In this document: piece by piece, positions 28,396-41,900 of the stretch
How positions within the stretch are numbered: position 1 is the stretch's first letter
How the letters are laid out: every line of letters starts with the position of its first letter
NCBI GenBank assembly: GCA_022113835.1
Contig: JAILWY010000012.1
Span: 10,044,001 to 10,108,000, forward strand
DNA: 64,000 nucleotides
Direction of reading: 5' to 3'
Source: Atopsyche davidsoni
Taxonomy: Eukaryota; Arthropoda; Insecta; Trichoptera; Hydrobiosidae
Notes under the pieces: model-generated
What the model saw: the letters and a program-made list of their open reading frames with translations, nothing else
Told to the model about the DNA's origin: nothing
Database searches by the model: none
Program-made: the position numbers and the translations under genes

Positions 28396-29489
28396 ATTTA
28401 ATTACAGTACTTTTTTAATCATTAGTCGAATTAAAATGTAAGATTTCTTAAATTATAAGATTGCCAACTCTTAATTGAGTGTTAGTTCGACACCCGGCGT
28501 GATTCAAAACTTATGTTTTTGTGTCCATATTTTCGATTTGCAAATGTGACTTTGACTAAATTATGAAAAAATTTAACTTTAGCAACAAACAGTCGCTTCA
28601 AGTACGTTTTGTCTTTATGCTCTTGTGAAATATAACTATTGCACACGGGATATTATCAAAACCTTAGCCGTTATCAAACATAAACCCATTTGCTGAAATC
28701 TGAAACTTGTATTCTTCAGTTGTTGATTCTTTTTTTTAATGAAACTAAAAAAATGTGGATAGATTTTGTACATTCATGGATAGCAGTGGTATTTTTGAAA
28801 TTCAGTGTTGTTTATGAATTCAAATGAGTTAAATTTTAAACATGACTTATTTGCGATAACTGGACATATGATATATACCTATTTCGATCTATACAAAAAA
28901 ACTTTTTAAGTATTTGGAATGCTGTTGTTTCAATAATTCAATCTCAATAATATTTTCAATCTTGAAGCGTCAGTCGTATTTTCTATTGTAATGCGTTTAA
29001 GTCTAACAATATAACACGGTGCCTATCTTCCCTTATACAAATCCGTACAAATGACTCCAAGAAATAAAGCAGCACTAAGGCACAACTAGAAACACCTCTT
29101 CTTATGAAAACAGCGCGCAGAGATGAAAAGCAGTGGCGGGGCGGGCGCGCGGCACGTCCCCCAGTTTGGTTATTTATGAGTGAACGTGCAGATTTTAGGC
29201 GTATCTTCCGGGCGTATATTTTAGTTTCGTTTGTCCTCACGTCGCGGCTCGTGACTTCCGGCGCCCTCCGGGTACATCATCTGCATAATGAAACAAACTC
29301 CCGCCGCCGCTGCGACTCCTCGCATCTTTCCCGACACTCTGGACTGGCGTGTGTGCCGGGCCCTCCCCCTCCCCCTCCCCACCTCCCACCCTCCTGCTCC
29401 ACATGCAATCTACAACCTACCGCCCCTAAACTTAATTTTTTAAATACATACTAATCTTCACTATGTTGTAAGAATTCATATCGTTATAA
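28396..29489. other. Non-coding, one island
   Basis: AT-rich to 29,100, then an island at 29,110-29,420 with GGCGGGGCGGGCGCGCGGCA, an ETS-like ACTTCCGG (about 29,253) and a CCCTCCCCCTCCCCCTCCCC tract. No gene seen. Confidence 0.55.
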
Positions 29490-29830
29490 AACTCTTGAAA
29501 ACTAGGCGTATTGTCTTCTAAGTATTTTTATAGATTTTTTCCCATGGCATGTAAACGTTTGGCGAGTCATTTTTAATGTCTCCGCAAGTTGATATTGTGT
29601 TTGCGTATCATGTTCATCAAATAATCGGCGCCCTCAGTTGTTTTTTGCCTTCCAGAGCGCTTTTTGTCATCAGTGTCGAAATCGCCACTTCTAAAGCGTT
29701 TAGACCAATTTTCACAGGTAGCTTTCGATAGTGCATGTTCGTCGGAGGCCTCCTCAAACAAACTACGTGCAAAACAAAGCTTCCCGCAAATGTTTTTTTG
29801 GCAGAAAAAGTCGACATCTTCATAGTTAGA
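29490..29830 (-). pseudogene. Mariner-like transposase N-terminal remnant
   Basis: On the minus strand the text LFEEASDEHALSKATCENW, followed by KRFRSGDFDTDDKKRSGR, is the helix-turn-helix DNA-binding part of an insect mariner transposase. The similarity extends upstream (CQKNICGKLCFARS) and weakly downstream (FTCHGKKSIKI). A stop after LRRH near 29573 and drift of the following text break the frame. The catalytic D,D34D half is missing. A short inverted pair, TACATGAGG(C/T)G(T/C)TA at 29927-29940 and 30138-30151, lies just upstream, but I cannot tie it to the transposon ends. The element is dead. Confidence 0.8.
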
Positions 29831-32800
29831 AAAAATGTTACTGTATTCTGTTCTACTTATGTATTATAACTACTTGACAAATGTCTGAGCTATAAAAATA
29901 ACACAAGTTTAGACATGTATGTCGACTACATGAGGCGTTAGCTCCATTTACGACCACCGAGAATGTCGTCTTTACTTTACAGTATTTTTTTAAATAATAT
30001 TTTGGAAATCTTAAACTATATATAATATAAGTATTGTGTACTAATACTTAAAAAATTAAACGAATGAAAAAATGTTATTTTTATTTTATATAAATTAGTT
30101 AAATCATATTAATAATCACCAGCACCCTCGGTTGGCGTAGCACCTCATGTATAAATAGATGAAATCACTGCAATAACGCTCTAACCTCTGTGGCGCTAAG
30201 CTATGCCTCCCCTACAAGCGAAGTTGTAAAACAAATATGAGCCGCGGCAGATCGAGTTTTGGCGCAGAAGTTCGGCTTCAAGTGGCGAGAAGCAGGAAGC
30301 TTCCAATCAAAACTCGCGACACAAAACGCAGAACACCGAATAGTTGCCGACCTCCGCCCCGCCGCTCGGCGTATGCAAAACTCCACCGGCTCGAGTAACG
30401 CTCCGGCGGATGTGATTGTATAACAGTCGAGAATATCTTGATATATCCGTAAATAACTAAGCAAAACTTGGTCTTGTAGGCAAAGTACACACACAATGCA
30501 AACATTCGGGGGGAGCACGGAGAAACAAGCAAAAGGCGTGCTTGAGTTTCCTGTTTTGTCTCCGAGTCAAGATATTGTAGCTCGTTCTGCGAGTCGGTAT
30601 ATTATATAAACAAGGAGCTACTCGGGTGACGAAATGACGCGATACATATAAAATGATACAGCCGCGCTCCATCGGTGTCGAGTTCCTGAAGTCTGCCTCG
30701 CTGTTGGGGCGGAGTGCATGCGAGCTGAACTTTTCCTCGGTTACTCCCTGGAAATTAAAACGGAGAACTCTGATCCAGGCTTGTGTTCGCGACAAAGGAG
30801 AAATAATTGTTTTGTTCGGCTGCTCGTAGCGACTGGAAGACGTGTGTTTCTTGCGTCAGCTCTGGTCTCGTCTGCCTTTTTCTTTTGTAATATGGAATGC
30901 TTTGAAATATAAGGTAGAAACTAATAAACAGTTATTATTATTTATTATAACCTAGGCTTATAATTATGGAATATTTATAACATCCGGTATACATTATACT
31001 TTTTAACCTTGTTACGTTTAATATATTATGAAACATATTTCATTACTAATCTTTTTTCATTTCATTAGTCAATATTGTCTCTAAAATTCTCATATTTAAC
31101 ACCCTCAATAATACCAATATCAACATCATGTTCAATTGGCATTATAAACTGAGAAGTCTAATGATGAATAATTAATCATATATTTTGCATATAATTGTAA
31201 TAAACCTAAAAATTATATACACGAGCTAAATATTTTAAAAAAATCTTATTGAATATATTATGTTTTGTGTAATATGAGGTTTCTGCGCATAAAAACCACT
31301 CTTAGTTGGTAAAGTACTGATCATAAAATGTGAGGTTGTTATACGTTTCGTCGTTTCTTTTATAGATAAAAACACTCTCTTTAATAAATACACTGTAACG
31401 CATAAAAACCACCCCCTCTTTTTACTGTTTTCCACGCTCACCCCAACGATGCAACATCTACAATATAAATCATATCTCCAAAACTGAAAGCGCATTGGCC
31501 AACATCAAAAAGCACCCTTCTCAAGTTCCATAATCATAGCGATATGTTTTCCACCCTCCGGCTCGAGGAAAAGTTGTCTTATTCACCCACGCCTTATGGC
31601 GCAATATCCCGCGCTTAAAAAACTCGAGCCTGCACCTTCCCGGCATATCATAACGGCTTCCCATTGGTCGAATAAGTGTGATATAATATCATAACGCCCC
31701 GTCATTGGCCGGTTTTGGGGAGGGAAAGCGGAGGTAGCCGAGCGGCGGTCCGCTCCCCTTTTCCTTTCCTTATTAAAGTCGACCGTTATATTTACGATGT
31801 AGGCTTCTATATAGCGGGCGGTGGGTGTTCAAGTATAGTACGCCACGAAAGCACTGGTAGTGTTTATCATTTAATAATTTAAATAAACTCTTGTATTTAT
31901 TTACAAAATAATATTTGTGAGAAAATACTTAAATGTAATATTTCATACCCAAAAAAATTGTATCTACGTTAATAACTTCTTTATCTTCGATAATGCTACT
32001 TTATCTAATTATTCAAAAAAATATTTTGTGAATATTATATTATAATTTGTATGTTCGTAATATTTTATACTATACTCGTATTTAGTAGTTTGAATTTAAT
32101 AATCATCAATCTGTTCATGTTAATTTCGATCCTGTTCAATATAAACTACAAAATCTTTTGACTGGATACAACTCTTTTGATTGGATGGTCGTGATATTTA
32201 TTCTCAGGATTTATCTCTTTCTTGGCAGCGGAACTCCCAATTTAGTATTTTGTTTTACACATAACATATAAATCCCCAATTTTAAGGTTTTAATACAAAA
32301 TATTTTACTTTCAAAAAATAATAATACTTTTCCCGAGCCACAACTCATGGGCCGCACTCTAGGTCCGAGCAATATGAACATCTAAGCCGGGCAGTATGAG
32401 CGCAGAAATATAAGGGATGTACACGCGTCTGTATGGGTGTGTTGTTATATGTGGGTGTATGTGTATGTGTACAGCGTGTACAGGGCTGGACGGGGTGGCG
32501 GGTCCGGCGGCAGGGGCGGATCAATAATAATACGTCGTATATTGTGCATCAGGCGCGGCGGAACTCCCGGGCGGGGGATTTGGGGCCTTCAGAAATTAAC
32601 CGCCCGAGATGATTGTGTTTATGGCAGACTTGCGTGCGAGTAATGCTTTTTGATTGGGTTGATTTAGTGTATATACGACTTATGTAGCTATTCAATATCA
32701 GATGGTATAAGAAGTAAGTCGGCCGAATATATATTGACACGAAACAATTATTAGTTCTTCAATAAAGAAGCAATAATAAATACACTGAGCTTCAGTATTG

Positions 32801-33503
32801 CGAAGCTTTATTGTGTTTGTTTTAAATTTTTAACATGAATGCTTTTCTTTTGAAACAGAATAGTTTTTAAATGTGGCTTAGGAGCATAGTCGTACAGCGT
32901 GATATCTTCACTTTTCCAGTAATAAAGATTTGAGTTATTTTCTTTGATCATTGATTAAAGAAATGAGTTCAATTAACATTAACTGATTTCATCTAACAGA
33001 AATTACGGAGCTACCGCAGAGCTACCTAAGCTGAAATTAAGCGGATCGAAATAATAATACCATTACTTTCTTCAAGTGTATATTAATTAAAAAACTCTTA
33101 TCAAAGAAAATATTCATTCATCCATCATAATTAATATTTGTATGTATTATGAATCTTTTACGGAAAAATGATTATCACTTTCGTATTTTAAGAAGATCAT
33201 CAGACCGACAAAATCATTAGCGATCATAAAATAAATAAATTACCACTCAATCATAATTTTCACTATCTCCTAGGTTCAAGGACTATCATATTTTTTTGTT
33301 TTTAAGTAATCACAGATTTGCCAGCTAGATATTCCGTGACAATTATGATAACCTTATTAAAAACTACGCTTTTGTTGCGGTTATGTGGCAAAATTAATAA
33401 CTTGTATACAACTATAAAAAATATTTTTTTAGCATGACATTGTTTGTGTTATAAAATATATAACTTTTAAACCTATTTCAATTTAATTGTAGTATAAAAT
33501 TTT
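29831..33503. other. Non-coding, four islands
   Basis: Islands lie at 30,180-30,400, 30,660-30,860, 31,540-31,850 (repeated CGTAGG/TATGGCGC-type text and CCATTGG boxes) and 32,330-32,640 (GGGGTGGCGGGTCCGGCGGC). The 14-mer CGCATAAAAACCAC occurs twice at about 31,285 and 31,397. No gene seen. Confidence 0.55.
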
Positions 33504-33707
33504 AAATAAAATACTTGAGTGATTTTTCTACGTGTTATTTTTTATTAGTGGCAATACGCCACTAATAAAATATAACAGTTTGATAATGCCAACGTGAGAG
33601 GTTGGCGAAACCGGTCACCAATAAAAATTAACATGTGGAAAAATTATGTAAGTATTTTATTCAAAATATTAAAATGGGATTCCACCAAGTACTCTGTCAA
33701 AAATATT
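33504..33707 (+). mobile_element. Same hairpin element family, copy 2 (rearranged)
   Basis: The 32-bp core is at 33587-33618, with one difference from copy 1. Before it, TTTTATTAGTGGC and GCCACTAATAAAA (about 33,538-33,570) form a second hairpin with a 5-nt loop. After the core, the arm with AAGTATTTTATTCAAAATATT is followed by GGGATTCCACCAAGTACTCT and GTCAAAAATATT. The last two pieces also occur at the end of copy 3 and the start of copy 1, so this copy preserves parts missing in the others. No clear target duplication was found. Confidence 0.6.
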
Positions 33708-35310
33708 CATTACAATGGTATAAGTTATAAAGTTTGCATTTATAGTGAATATAGTAATTTCAATTTTTCTATACTTGATGTATTTGTATAAATGTGTATT
33801 ATAATACAGAATAGTGGTGAAGCATGGTCATGAAGCATCATGAGAACATGGCGGCGCGCCCCCCTAGCGGGCAGTAGCGCAGGCTGGAGTGACGCTCTCC
33901 GCAAGACGCCTCCAGTGGACGGCGCTCAATATATCGGCGGCCGTCGGTCACGTCCGGCGTCCCTCGGACCTCCGCCCGTCCCGCTCTGACCCCGGCCGGC
34001 TCCCCGAGCCCGACAGAGACAGACGACCCCGCCAGCCTCGCTTCAAATAACCGATATTTATTATATTTACGACGCTCAAAAGACCACAGCTCCCGCTACA
34101 AGTTTCGCTCGCTACATTCTACGGGAAAGGCGCCTTTTCTTTGTGACATACCGAGAGAAACGTTAGGATCCGACCGCCCCCTGTTCGCTTCTCCCTCCCG
34201 CCTGCCCCCACTTGAGACGGTAAAAAAGGACGACGTTACATTATTTCTGAAAACAATAACCCAACAGGCTGACCGGGTAAATAGCCGAGGGTTGAGAGCT
34301 TTTTTTGGAGCAGGAAGACAAGAGAGCGGCATTATGAACTATGGAAGCAGACAAAAGAAGGACGCTTATACATTGTTTGTTTTTTTTTTCCTACCGTGCT
34401 GGCATTATTCGTCTTGACGGACAGTAATTTACTCTTTGTTTCATAGGAATGGAGAGAAAAATGTCGGAAATAATTAGTTTTTATTTTGGCATTTACTTGA
34501 CATAACCCCTCAAAGCGAAATAAACAACGCTAGAACAGCGTAAAACAACATTTTTGTATCGAATTTACACTACAATTAAATAAACATTCCGAATTTATAA
34601 AGCATTTTCTAGTAAACTCATGCAGCTAAAGTAATCTTCTCCGTTCTGTCCCTGTAGCTAAATGTAATTTAAACTTTGAATAATCCATTTATTCATATGG
34701 CTATTCAATTTACTCTGAAAGAGACTAGACCAAAAGTTTTCAACTAACAGCGAAACGCCAGTATAAAATTGTCGGAGAGTTACGGCTGACACCTTCATCA
34801 GAATGACGCTGGGTACAAAACTCAATTTAAACGTGATCATTAATCCATTTATGAATTTTACGATTTATTAAAATATATAGTATCTTTTCAAATTGTTTCA
34901 TGCCTTTTATCTGCATAAGAAGTGATTTATGTAATGCTAAAAAATTAAATAAAATATTTACCCTCACCATTGACTTGACTACGAAAGAGGCAATGTATGA
35001 AATTCCTCAGTTAAACTATAAACACACGTAATTATGTAAGGTTACTTCCGAAATCACTTTAGGGGAGGGTCAGAAGCCAATTTCTTTTGGCATTCATCAT
35101 TTATTCGTACAATTTACACAACACAGAACAAATAAATGTTTCGCTGCGCACTGAAGTAGCAATTTATTGGAAAGAAATTTTCCAGTCACACGAGTCAAGT
35201 GGTCAATATTAATCTGAAAAATAAATCATTCGTCCCATGTGCGCGGGTCTCCCCCTCGGACCCGAAGTCCCTGGCCGGCGGGCGCGGGCGGGGGCGAGGC
35301 GCGCTGCCCC

Positions 35311-35320
35311 GGGACTTCCC
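35311..35320. promoter_or_regulatory. Second GGGACTTCCC motif inside a GC-rich inverted repeat
   Basis: The island 35,240-35,340 contains GAAGTCCC (35264-35271) and its inverse GGGACTTC (35311-35318), with GCGAGGCG and CGCCTCGC also opposed. The 3' half carries the exact Rel-type site. Confidence 0.35.
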
Positions 35321-35659
35321 GCCCGCCTCGCAGATGACCAGCCAATTTTAAAATAGGATTTCTAAAACTCGCCGCTTGTAAAACTTTGGATATTCTAGTA
35401 GATTCTTTAATTTTTTATGTATACACATTTTTTTCAAAATAAAATTATTTTATTACCTTGCAAGTTTTAATGTCATAAGTATAAAGCTTGTCGCTTCGTT
35501 TCGACCACATCAGAAATGGATCAATAATCTTCAGATATTTTTTAAACCGAGAACGTACACACTGTGATAAAACCGGTCTTAGCTATTATTACCTTTACCA
35601 ACATGGTTTAGTCTGACTTCATCTCATAGAATGAACTAGGCTAAGAATTAATCTGAGTA

Positions 35660-35960
35660 GTCTTCATGCCGCCGAATTGTGCGGAAATATGCGCTGTGAC
35701 GTCACGGGGTGCTGGGGCGCCGCGGGGTTTGGAAGCGCTGGCGCGATGATGCACGGCCCCGCTGGCTGCAGCCGCACAACTTCCCTTGACCATTGGCCGA
35801 GAATTGTAAATGGCACATAAAATAAATGGACGTCCCGGGCGGGCGGGGGTGGGGACCGCCGCTCTGTTGCAGACAATATAAATTACTTTTCTACGATTAT
35901 ATTCCGGGAGCCCCTACGTGCGTCTCGGCCAGCGCGCGCCAGGGCCGGCTGCTGACTTAT
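35660..35960. promoter_or_regulatory. CpG island with a palindromic CRE
   Basis: TGACGTCA (35697-35704) is followed by GGTGCTGGGGCGCCGCGGGG. CpG-rich text continues with GACGTCCCGGGCGGGCGGGG near 35,830 and GGCCAGCGCGCGCCAGGGCC near 35,935. Frames through it resemble no known protein. Confidence 0.35.
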
Positions 35961-38900
35961 GTAATTATTTTTAAAAAATGTATTTCTAAAGCAACGCCGT
36001 CTCAGCTGAGCTTAAACTATCCAACGATTCAACCTTTTTTTCCATGATTCTGCTTCCTAAAGAATGCGTACGAATTATTACCAAATTATAATTGTGTCAC
36101 GTCCACAGAATTTAAAAAAATAGTAGCATTGTATTTTCAAAAATATCTATCTATATCTTTGTAACTAGTTGTACTTATCATACTATATCAGAATTGTTTT
36201 TGCACTGTGTCTCATATTTATATATTATATTGAGTGATTCATTAAGCCTGCGTTGTGTCCAGAATATCTAATAATGTAACTTAAATAACTCAGGGTAGGG
36301 CTGTCGCTTGACCGGCCAGTCCGGCCCGTGTCCCCGTGCTCCAGGGGTCCTGATACAGAAGTCGGACATTAATTTTGGTAACTAATATTTATCGCGTAAT
36401 CACAATGAGTGATTTTTATACCCCTGTACATTACCGAATGCCTGGCAATTAAAGGTGAGGGAAACTGAAGATATACTGACGCGAGCTGATCGGGAATGGT
36501 CCACACTAATATGTATCCTTCGTAATTGTATTATTCATAACACGCATTTAGGAAATTTCTGAAATTGTAAAAATAAATACGCTGAATTCACTCTTGCCCA
36601 AAAGCACTTGGACAGTCAAAGGTTTTTTTTTTATTTACAAGATTTTGCCTTCTTTATTTGCCTACGTAAACATCATTTACTAATCATAGAGTCTAGACAA
36701 TTATTTTAATCTGTTAATCATAACTTTCACAGATTTTCACCTAGCATCGTTAAAATCACCAACATACACGTAAGATCAAACTATAATGCGCTAATTGTAC
36801 ATACAAAGTCATTAAATTATCAGTAAAGTTCTATAAATCAGGTGGGATCTCGCTGTATATTTCATTTAATGTTATATCCGCAGTCAAGCTTTGGTCCGTT
36901 AAGTAATACAACACTTCTCACGTATTAACAATACGAATGCTACAAATCATTTACCGTGTAATTGTAGTTATACTGTTTTTATTGGTGCAGTTACTGGCAA
37001 CGCAGTGCCATAAAGTTATTAATTTAAACCAGGAATTTAATTTGTTTTCGTAAGTCAAGTCATGAACATGCTGCAGTGTCCAGTGGCGTACGGAATTAGA
37101 GCAGCTGGGTTTTAATTAAATGTGATAAGGCTTCTTTATTAAATTTTATAACATCTGATATAAAGTAATATTCACAGCTTTTAAAATTTAACCATTTCGT
37201 AGTTTATGAATATTTTGTAATTATAAGTCAGAATACAGCTTTCAAATCTGTTTTTATTCAAAGTTTTTCAGACTTATCAATATAAGAGACGTTTGTCTTT
37301 AAGTTATTATTATCGATAAAATATAAACGTATCAACCAACCAAAACTATTTGAATACTATGCCTATTTTTTAATCAAATATAAGTGAATGAATATATTAT
37401 TAAATGAAAATTACAATATGTCTTTATTACATATATCTGAAAACGAAAAAAATATTTTTCTGATATGTAAAATTTTAATTACTTGTTTTTAATTTCATAC
37501 AGAAATCGATTTACACGGGTAGTGAAGTGTGGAGTCGTATTCCACCTGTGTCGAGAATTTTTTTTTCTCCGTTGCGTGTGTGCATCGACTACAATAAAAC
37601 CGTTTTAATCTTCTGAAATATCCGCAGGTTTCGCAAATGAATTTGATCAGTGTCGGAGGCAGTCTCCCCGCCAAGACGGGCCCGGCGCGGCCGTATCGAC
37701 CGCGGGGCGCGCCGCCCTCGCCGCAGAACTAATTGTGACGAGCGGACCTGACCAGCAGACCTGACCAGCCTCCAGTTATATGCAATGGCGGCCACCGGCC
37801 ACCGGCTCATCGCGACTGCCGACCAGAGAGAATACATCACCACAAATAACTCGACGATTGTAACAATAACTCAACTAGAGCTCAGACGGTATAAACCGTT
37901 CCCTTGGAATATACAATTTTGAGCGACATTAATTATTTTCTTTTACGATATTATTTACACAAAAAATATATAAACCAACGTTATGAAAATATGAATACTT
38001 GAATAGTGTCTCACAATTTTTCGTCTCTTAATATATTTATGTAATTTTCAAACCTCGCATAGCCACTTACGTATTGTAAGTTAGTTGTTTAGTTATTGAA
38101 TTCTAAAAATTAATTGTATGTTGCAGGTGTGTATTTATTGATCAGTTCTGAATTAAAAATACTGAGCAAATAAAAATAAATGTAATACAGGACATCATAA
38201 TTAATATATAAAAATAATTTATCAATAATTTGATATTTGATGTAAGGAATGCTGCATTCTTGGTTGCTATACCGCGTTTTTTCTTAATATATCCGTCGAA
38301 ATTCAGGATGAGGACCGAAATGTTGGAAATATTAAGGAAAAACGCGACATACCACCCAATAAGGCAGCAAAACACTTCAATAAATTAATTAGTTCCTTTT
38401 TTAGTAAATTTTTCTGGATCTATTATATTGTATAGAAATAATACACAATATGAACAACATACAATTTCTCCGTGTAAAGAAAACGCGCGCACTGAGCAAT
38501 AATTTTCTCTTCGTATTATCATAAATTGAGCTGTTTCACGTTATACGACAATGCTTCATATTACATTATTTTTGTTCGGTTGTACGATAACTTTGTGGTG
38601 AAATAGATGTAAGCCACTACTACATCACTCCTATTATTCTAAAAACCCACTAATGAAATGAAACGAATAGGTTCTGTTATTGAAGCGATTTGCATTGTGA
38701 TCATGATTAAAAATCCGTTTCCAATTTTATGCTTTCAATATACGAAGCCTCCGTCTCCGGGGGCTTATTTACTTAGTTCAAATTAATTCAACTCAATGCT
38801 TTACAATTTGTTATTTTATTTGAATCCATCATTCGGAGGCATTTAAACAAAAGGTCACATTGTAGTGCCGTTAACTCGCAACGTTATTTATTTTTAGATT

Positions 38901-41900
38901 GCCTCGGCTGATGCCGATGACGACCGTTTCCTTCATTGAACGCATCACTAAAAATCTCTAGTCCTCATTGGTATTCTGATAACACGAAGCCCTGCCTGCT
39001 TCCTCGCCCCCCGCCCCTCCCAGCGCCGCCCACCCGACCAAGGGCGCCCGACTTTCCTCTAATAATTAAATTAAATATCCCGTACCTGTACAGCCAAAAT
39101 CCTATCTTATTCTATATCTACCAAAAATGGCAATAAATCTTAACCATGAAATTGTTCCACTGATAAAATCTGTTATTTCAAGTACTGCTATTATCTTGTA
39201 ACTGTGGATGCAATTAAGAAAGCATTAATCAAATTAAACACGATTCAGAGAAATGCACGCATTATTTAAATAATGCTATAATAAGTCGATGTAAATCGCA
39301 AAGAATGCTGTAACTCTTATATCACGTATTTGCGAGACTGAGCTGTTTTTCCCAGCGCGCTTATTGTTCAAGGTTGTGTAGAAAGTAGTGTAAAAAGCCT
39401 ATATTGTTATCTCTAATGTAAGTCATTGTCGTACAGAATGATGTGCACGTCTATTGTGGGGCGTTTAACATTTACGCAAGAGATATCGGAAATGCGAGAC
39501 AGGAAATGCAACCGATTGTGAGAAAAATAATTTCTAAGGCCGCTGTGAAACTTACATGAAAATTTATTTCACATTTAATAAGTTGTGCTATGTTGCTAAT
39601 TTTGTAATTTTTCATTAATATTTCAAGTTTATTTATGAATTTATCTAAAGTATTTTTTTGCGTAAAATTGATCACGTGTCGTGCTACAGATCTATAATAG
39701 CATCTTAAGCGCTTTTCCAGTTTCTTTGCAGATCGATTATCATGCAACGCGCATTGGAGTAACTCGCGGATCGTTCGCATGTCAATTGCCCCAGGCCACT
39801 CGCATGAATCTATTCAAACTGTTTTAGAAATCATCCAAAACGCGTGTCATACGCGAACTCAAAACTGCAGCAGCACGATAGCATTCAAAGCGAGCTGCAG
39901 CGGCCGCACTCGGCACGAAGACGCCGAGCACATTCCCGGTCTCGAGCCTCCCGTCCAGCTGGCATCCGAAGAGAAACAGGTACTCGGCTGAATACCTGGC
40001 GATTATCACCGGCCATGTTAATGAAACAATCGCAGCATAACGCACTGCGGAGACACGCGCGCTGCTGCTGCCAGTTTTTAGGAGACGCTGCAGTCTTTCT
40101 AGGGCGGCACACTTACTGACAGGCAGAGCGGTAAGTGGAGTAGAAACCTCCACTCGTTACGTTTCAACTGCCGTATGATTATAATTTAAATGTTTAATTA
40201 GATGCTTAGATCATTGTTTTCCGGCTTTCGTTTGATTGCTGTTTGAGTGAAAATTAATTGCTGTAGATACAACGATTTGTGAACTTATCTCGATGGCTGT
40301 GAGTTCTTGCAAATTTATGCGGTTTGTAAATAAGTAATAATTTTTTGTAGATTTGTTATTTTGCGGAGTATTTATTTATACTGAATATTTAAGTAAAACA
40401 ACTAAAAATGCACCCTTTTTTATAATAATGAAAAATGTTTCTCTATTTTATATTTTTAAAACCTTAATTTTTTTTTAATACTTTCGTTTTTCAATTTATT
40501 ATTGTTTACATTAGATATTATGTATGGTGCAATCTAAAGAAAGTAATCATGACATTTCTGTAAAAATATCGACTTTTTATATTTTTAATATCCAATTTAT
40601 TATATGTAATAACCCTATCAGTTTTGCAGAGTGAATAAATGGACTGCAGTAGAAGCTTCAAAGAGGTAATGGTATACCATTTCACGCTTGATGTCATTCA
40701 TAAACGACGTATAAATATTCATTTAAAAATGTAGACTGGAAGAACCTACACGTACCGACATTGAAAGCCTCTCGGCCTTGTATTCCAAGATCCGAATAAA
40801 TTAAAAAATCAGTTTATTAAAAGATATATTTATTAAACAACCGTTTTTATATCGATCGGTTATAAAACTTTTCCTGATTCGGCCATAGAATTAATACGTA
40901 GCATCATTAGGCGGTGCTTCCACGCGTGCGTGTGGCAGATGTGAGTTTTTTCTGGTAGAAAAGAAAAAAGTGTTTTTTTTATATACAAGTTGCGGTCAGC
41001 ACGCGGCGCCACTGGCAGCAGTAGATAAAGCCCGGCAAAACGCTGGTCCAATACGTGAGCACGGCTTAGAAATGAAATTGATGAACTTTCCTCGCAGCAA
41101 TAATGGGTTTGGCACGTACCGACATAATTCCCGGCAAAAGTTGTTGCTGGCAGATAGAGAAGAGAGAAAAATACGGGAGCGCGAGGGGGCGGGGGGTGGT
41201 TACCACCCGGGAACAAGATCATTCCAGTGCTGCAAGTCATAAAAAATCGGAAAATTAGTTTTCCTGTTCTAATTGAAATTCTTTTAAAACATTTATGAGA
41301 AGTTTACCCCTTAAATTATTTACCAAATTAAATTATATACTAAATGTATTTAAAAATTTTCGTGTTTTACTGATTAATTATATTTTGTAAGGCAAAATAT
41401 TGATCAATAGGAATTCAGGTGAATAAAACTATTTTTTTTTATTCTACAAAAAAATAGATATTTTTTTATTTACATTAATCAAAAAGATTTTTATATAAAA
41501 ATATTATTTTTTGTACAAACTAGGTTTGTTGAACTACGAGCCATGTTGAGACGTTTTGATTATTTAGATATATTTTTGACCAAATTTATTTTTATTTAAA
41601 TATATTTCTTTTCGCACAAAGAATCTGCGCAAAAGATATCTTTGCGAGATCAAATATTCCTACATTACTAGCGCCGCTAATCAGGGGATCCATTCCCCAA
41701 AAAGCCAACATAAGCATTCCTGCTCTTACAAGACAACCGCTACCAAATGATTTCCAGGCTTAATCCATTGTATAATAAGATTGCCTTCCTTTTTCTTCAG
41801 ATATTATCTTCAGAATCCACAAGTATCGGAGGTCGGCGGGGGAAGATCTGCGCGGCGAGAGAGGAGATGGGGAGAGGGGGTGGCAGAATTCGTTAGTTAG

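Noticed and set aside
39824..40153. Long overlapping open frames on both strands
   Set aside because: They lie in a GC-rich island where stop codons are scarce, occur in several frames at once, and give no recognisable domain or splice context.
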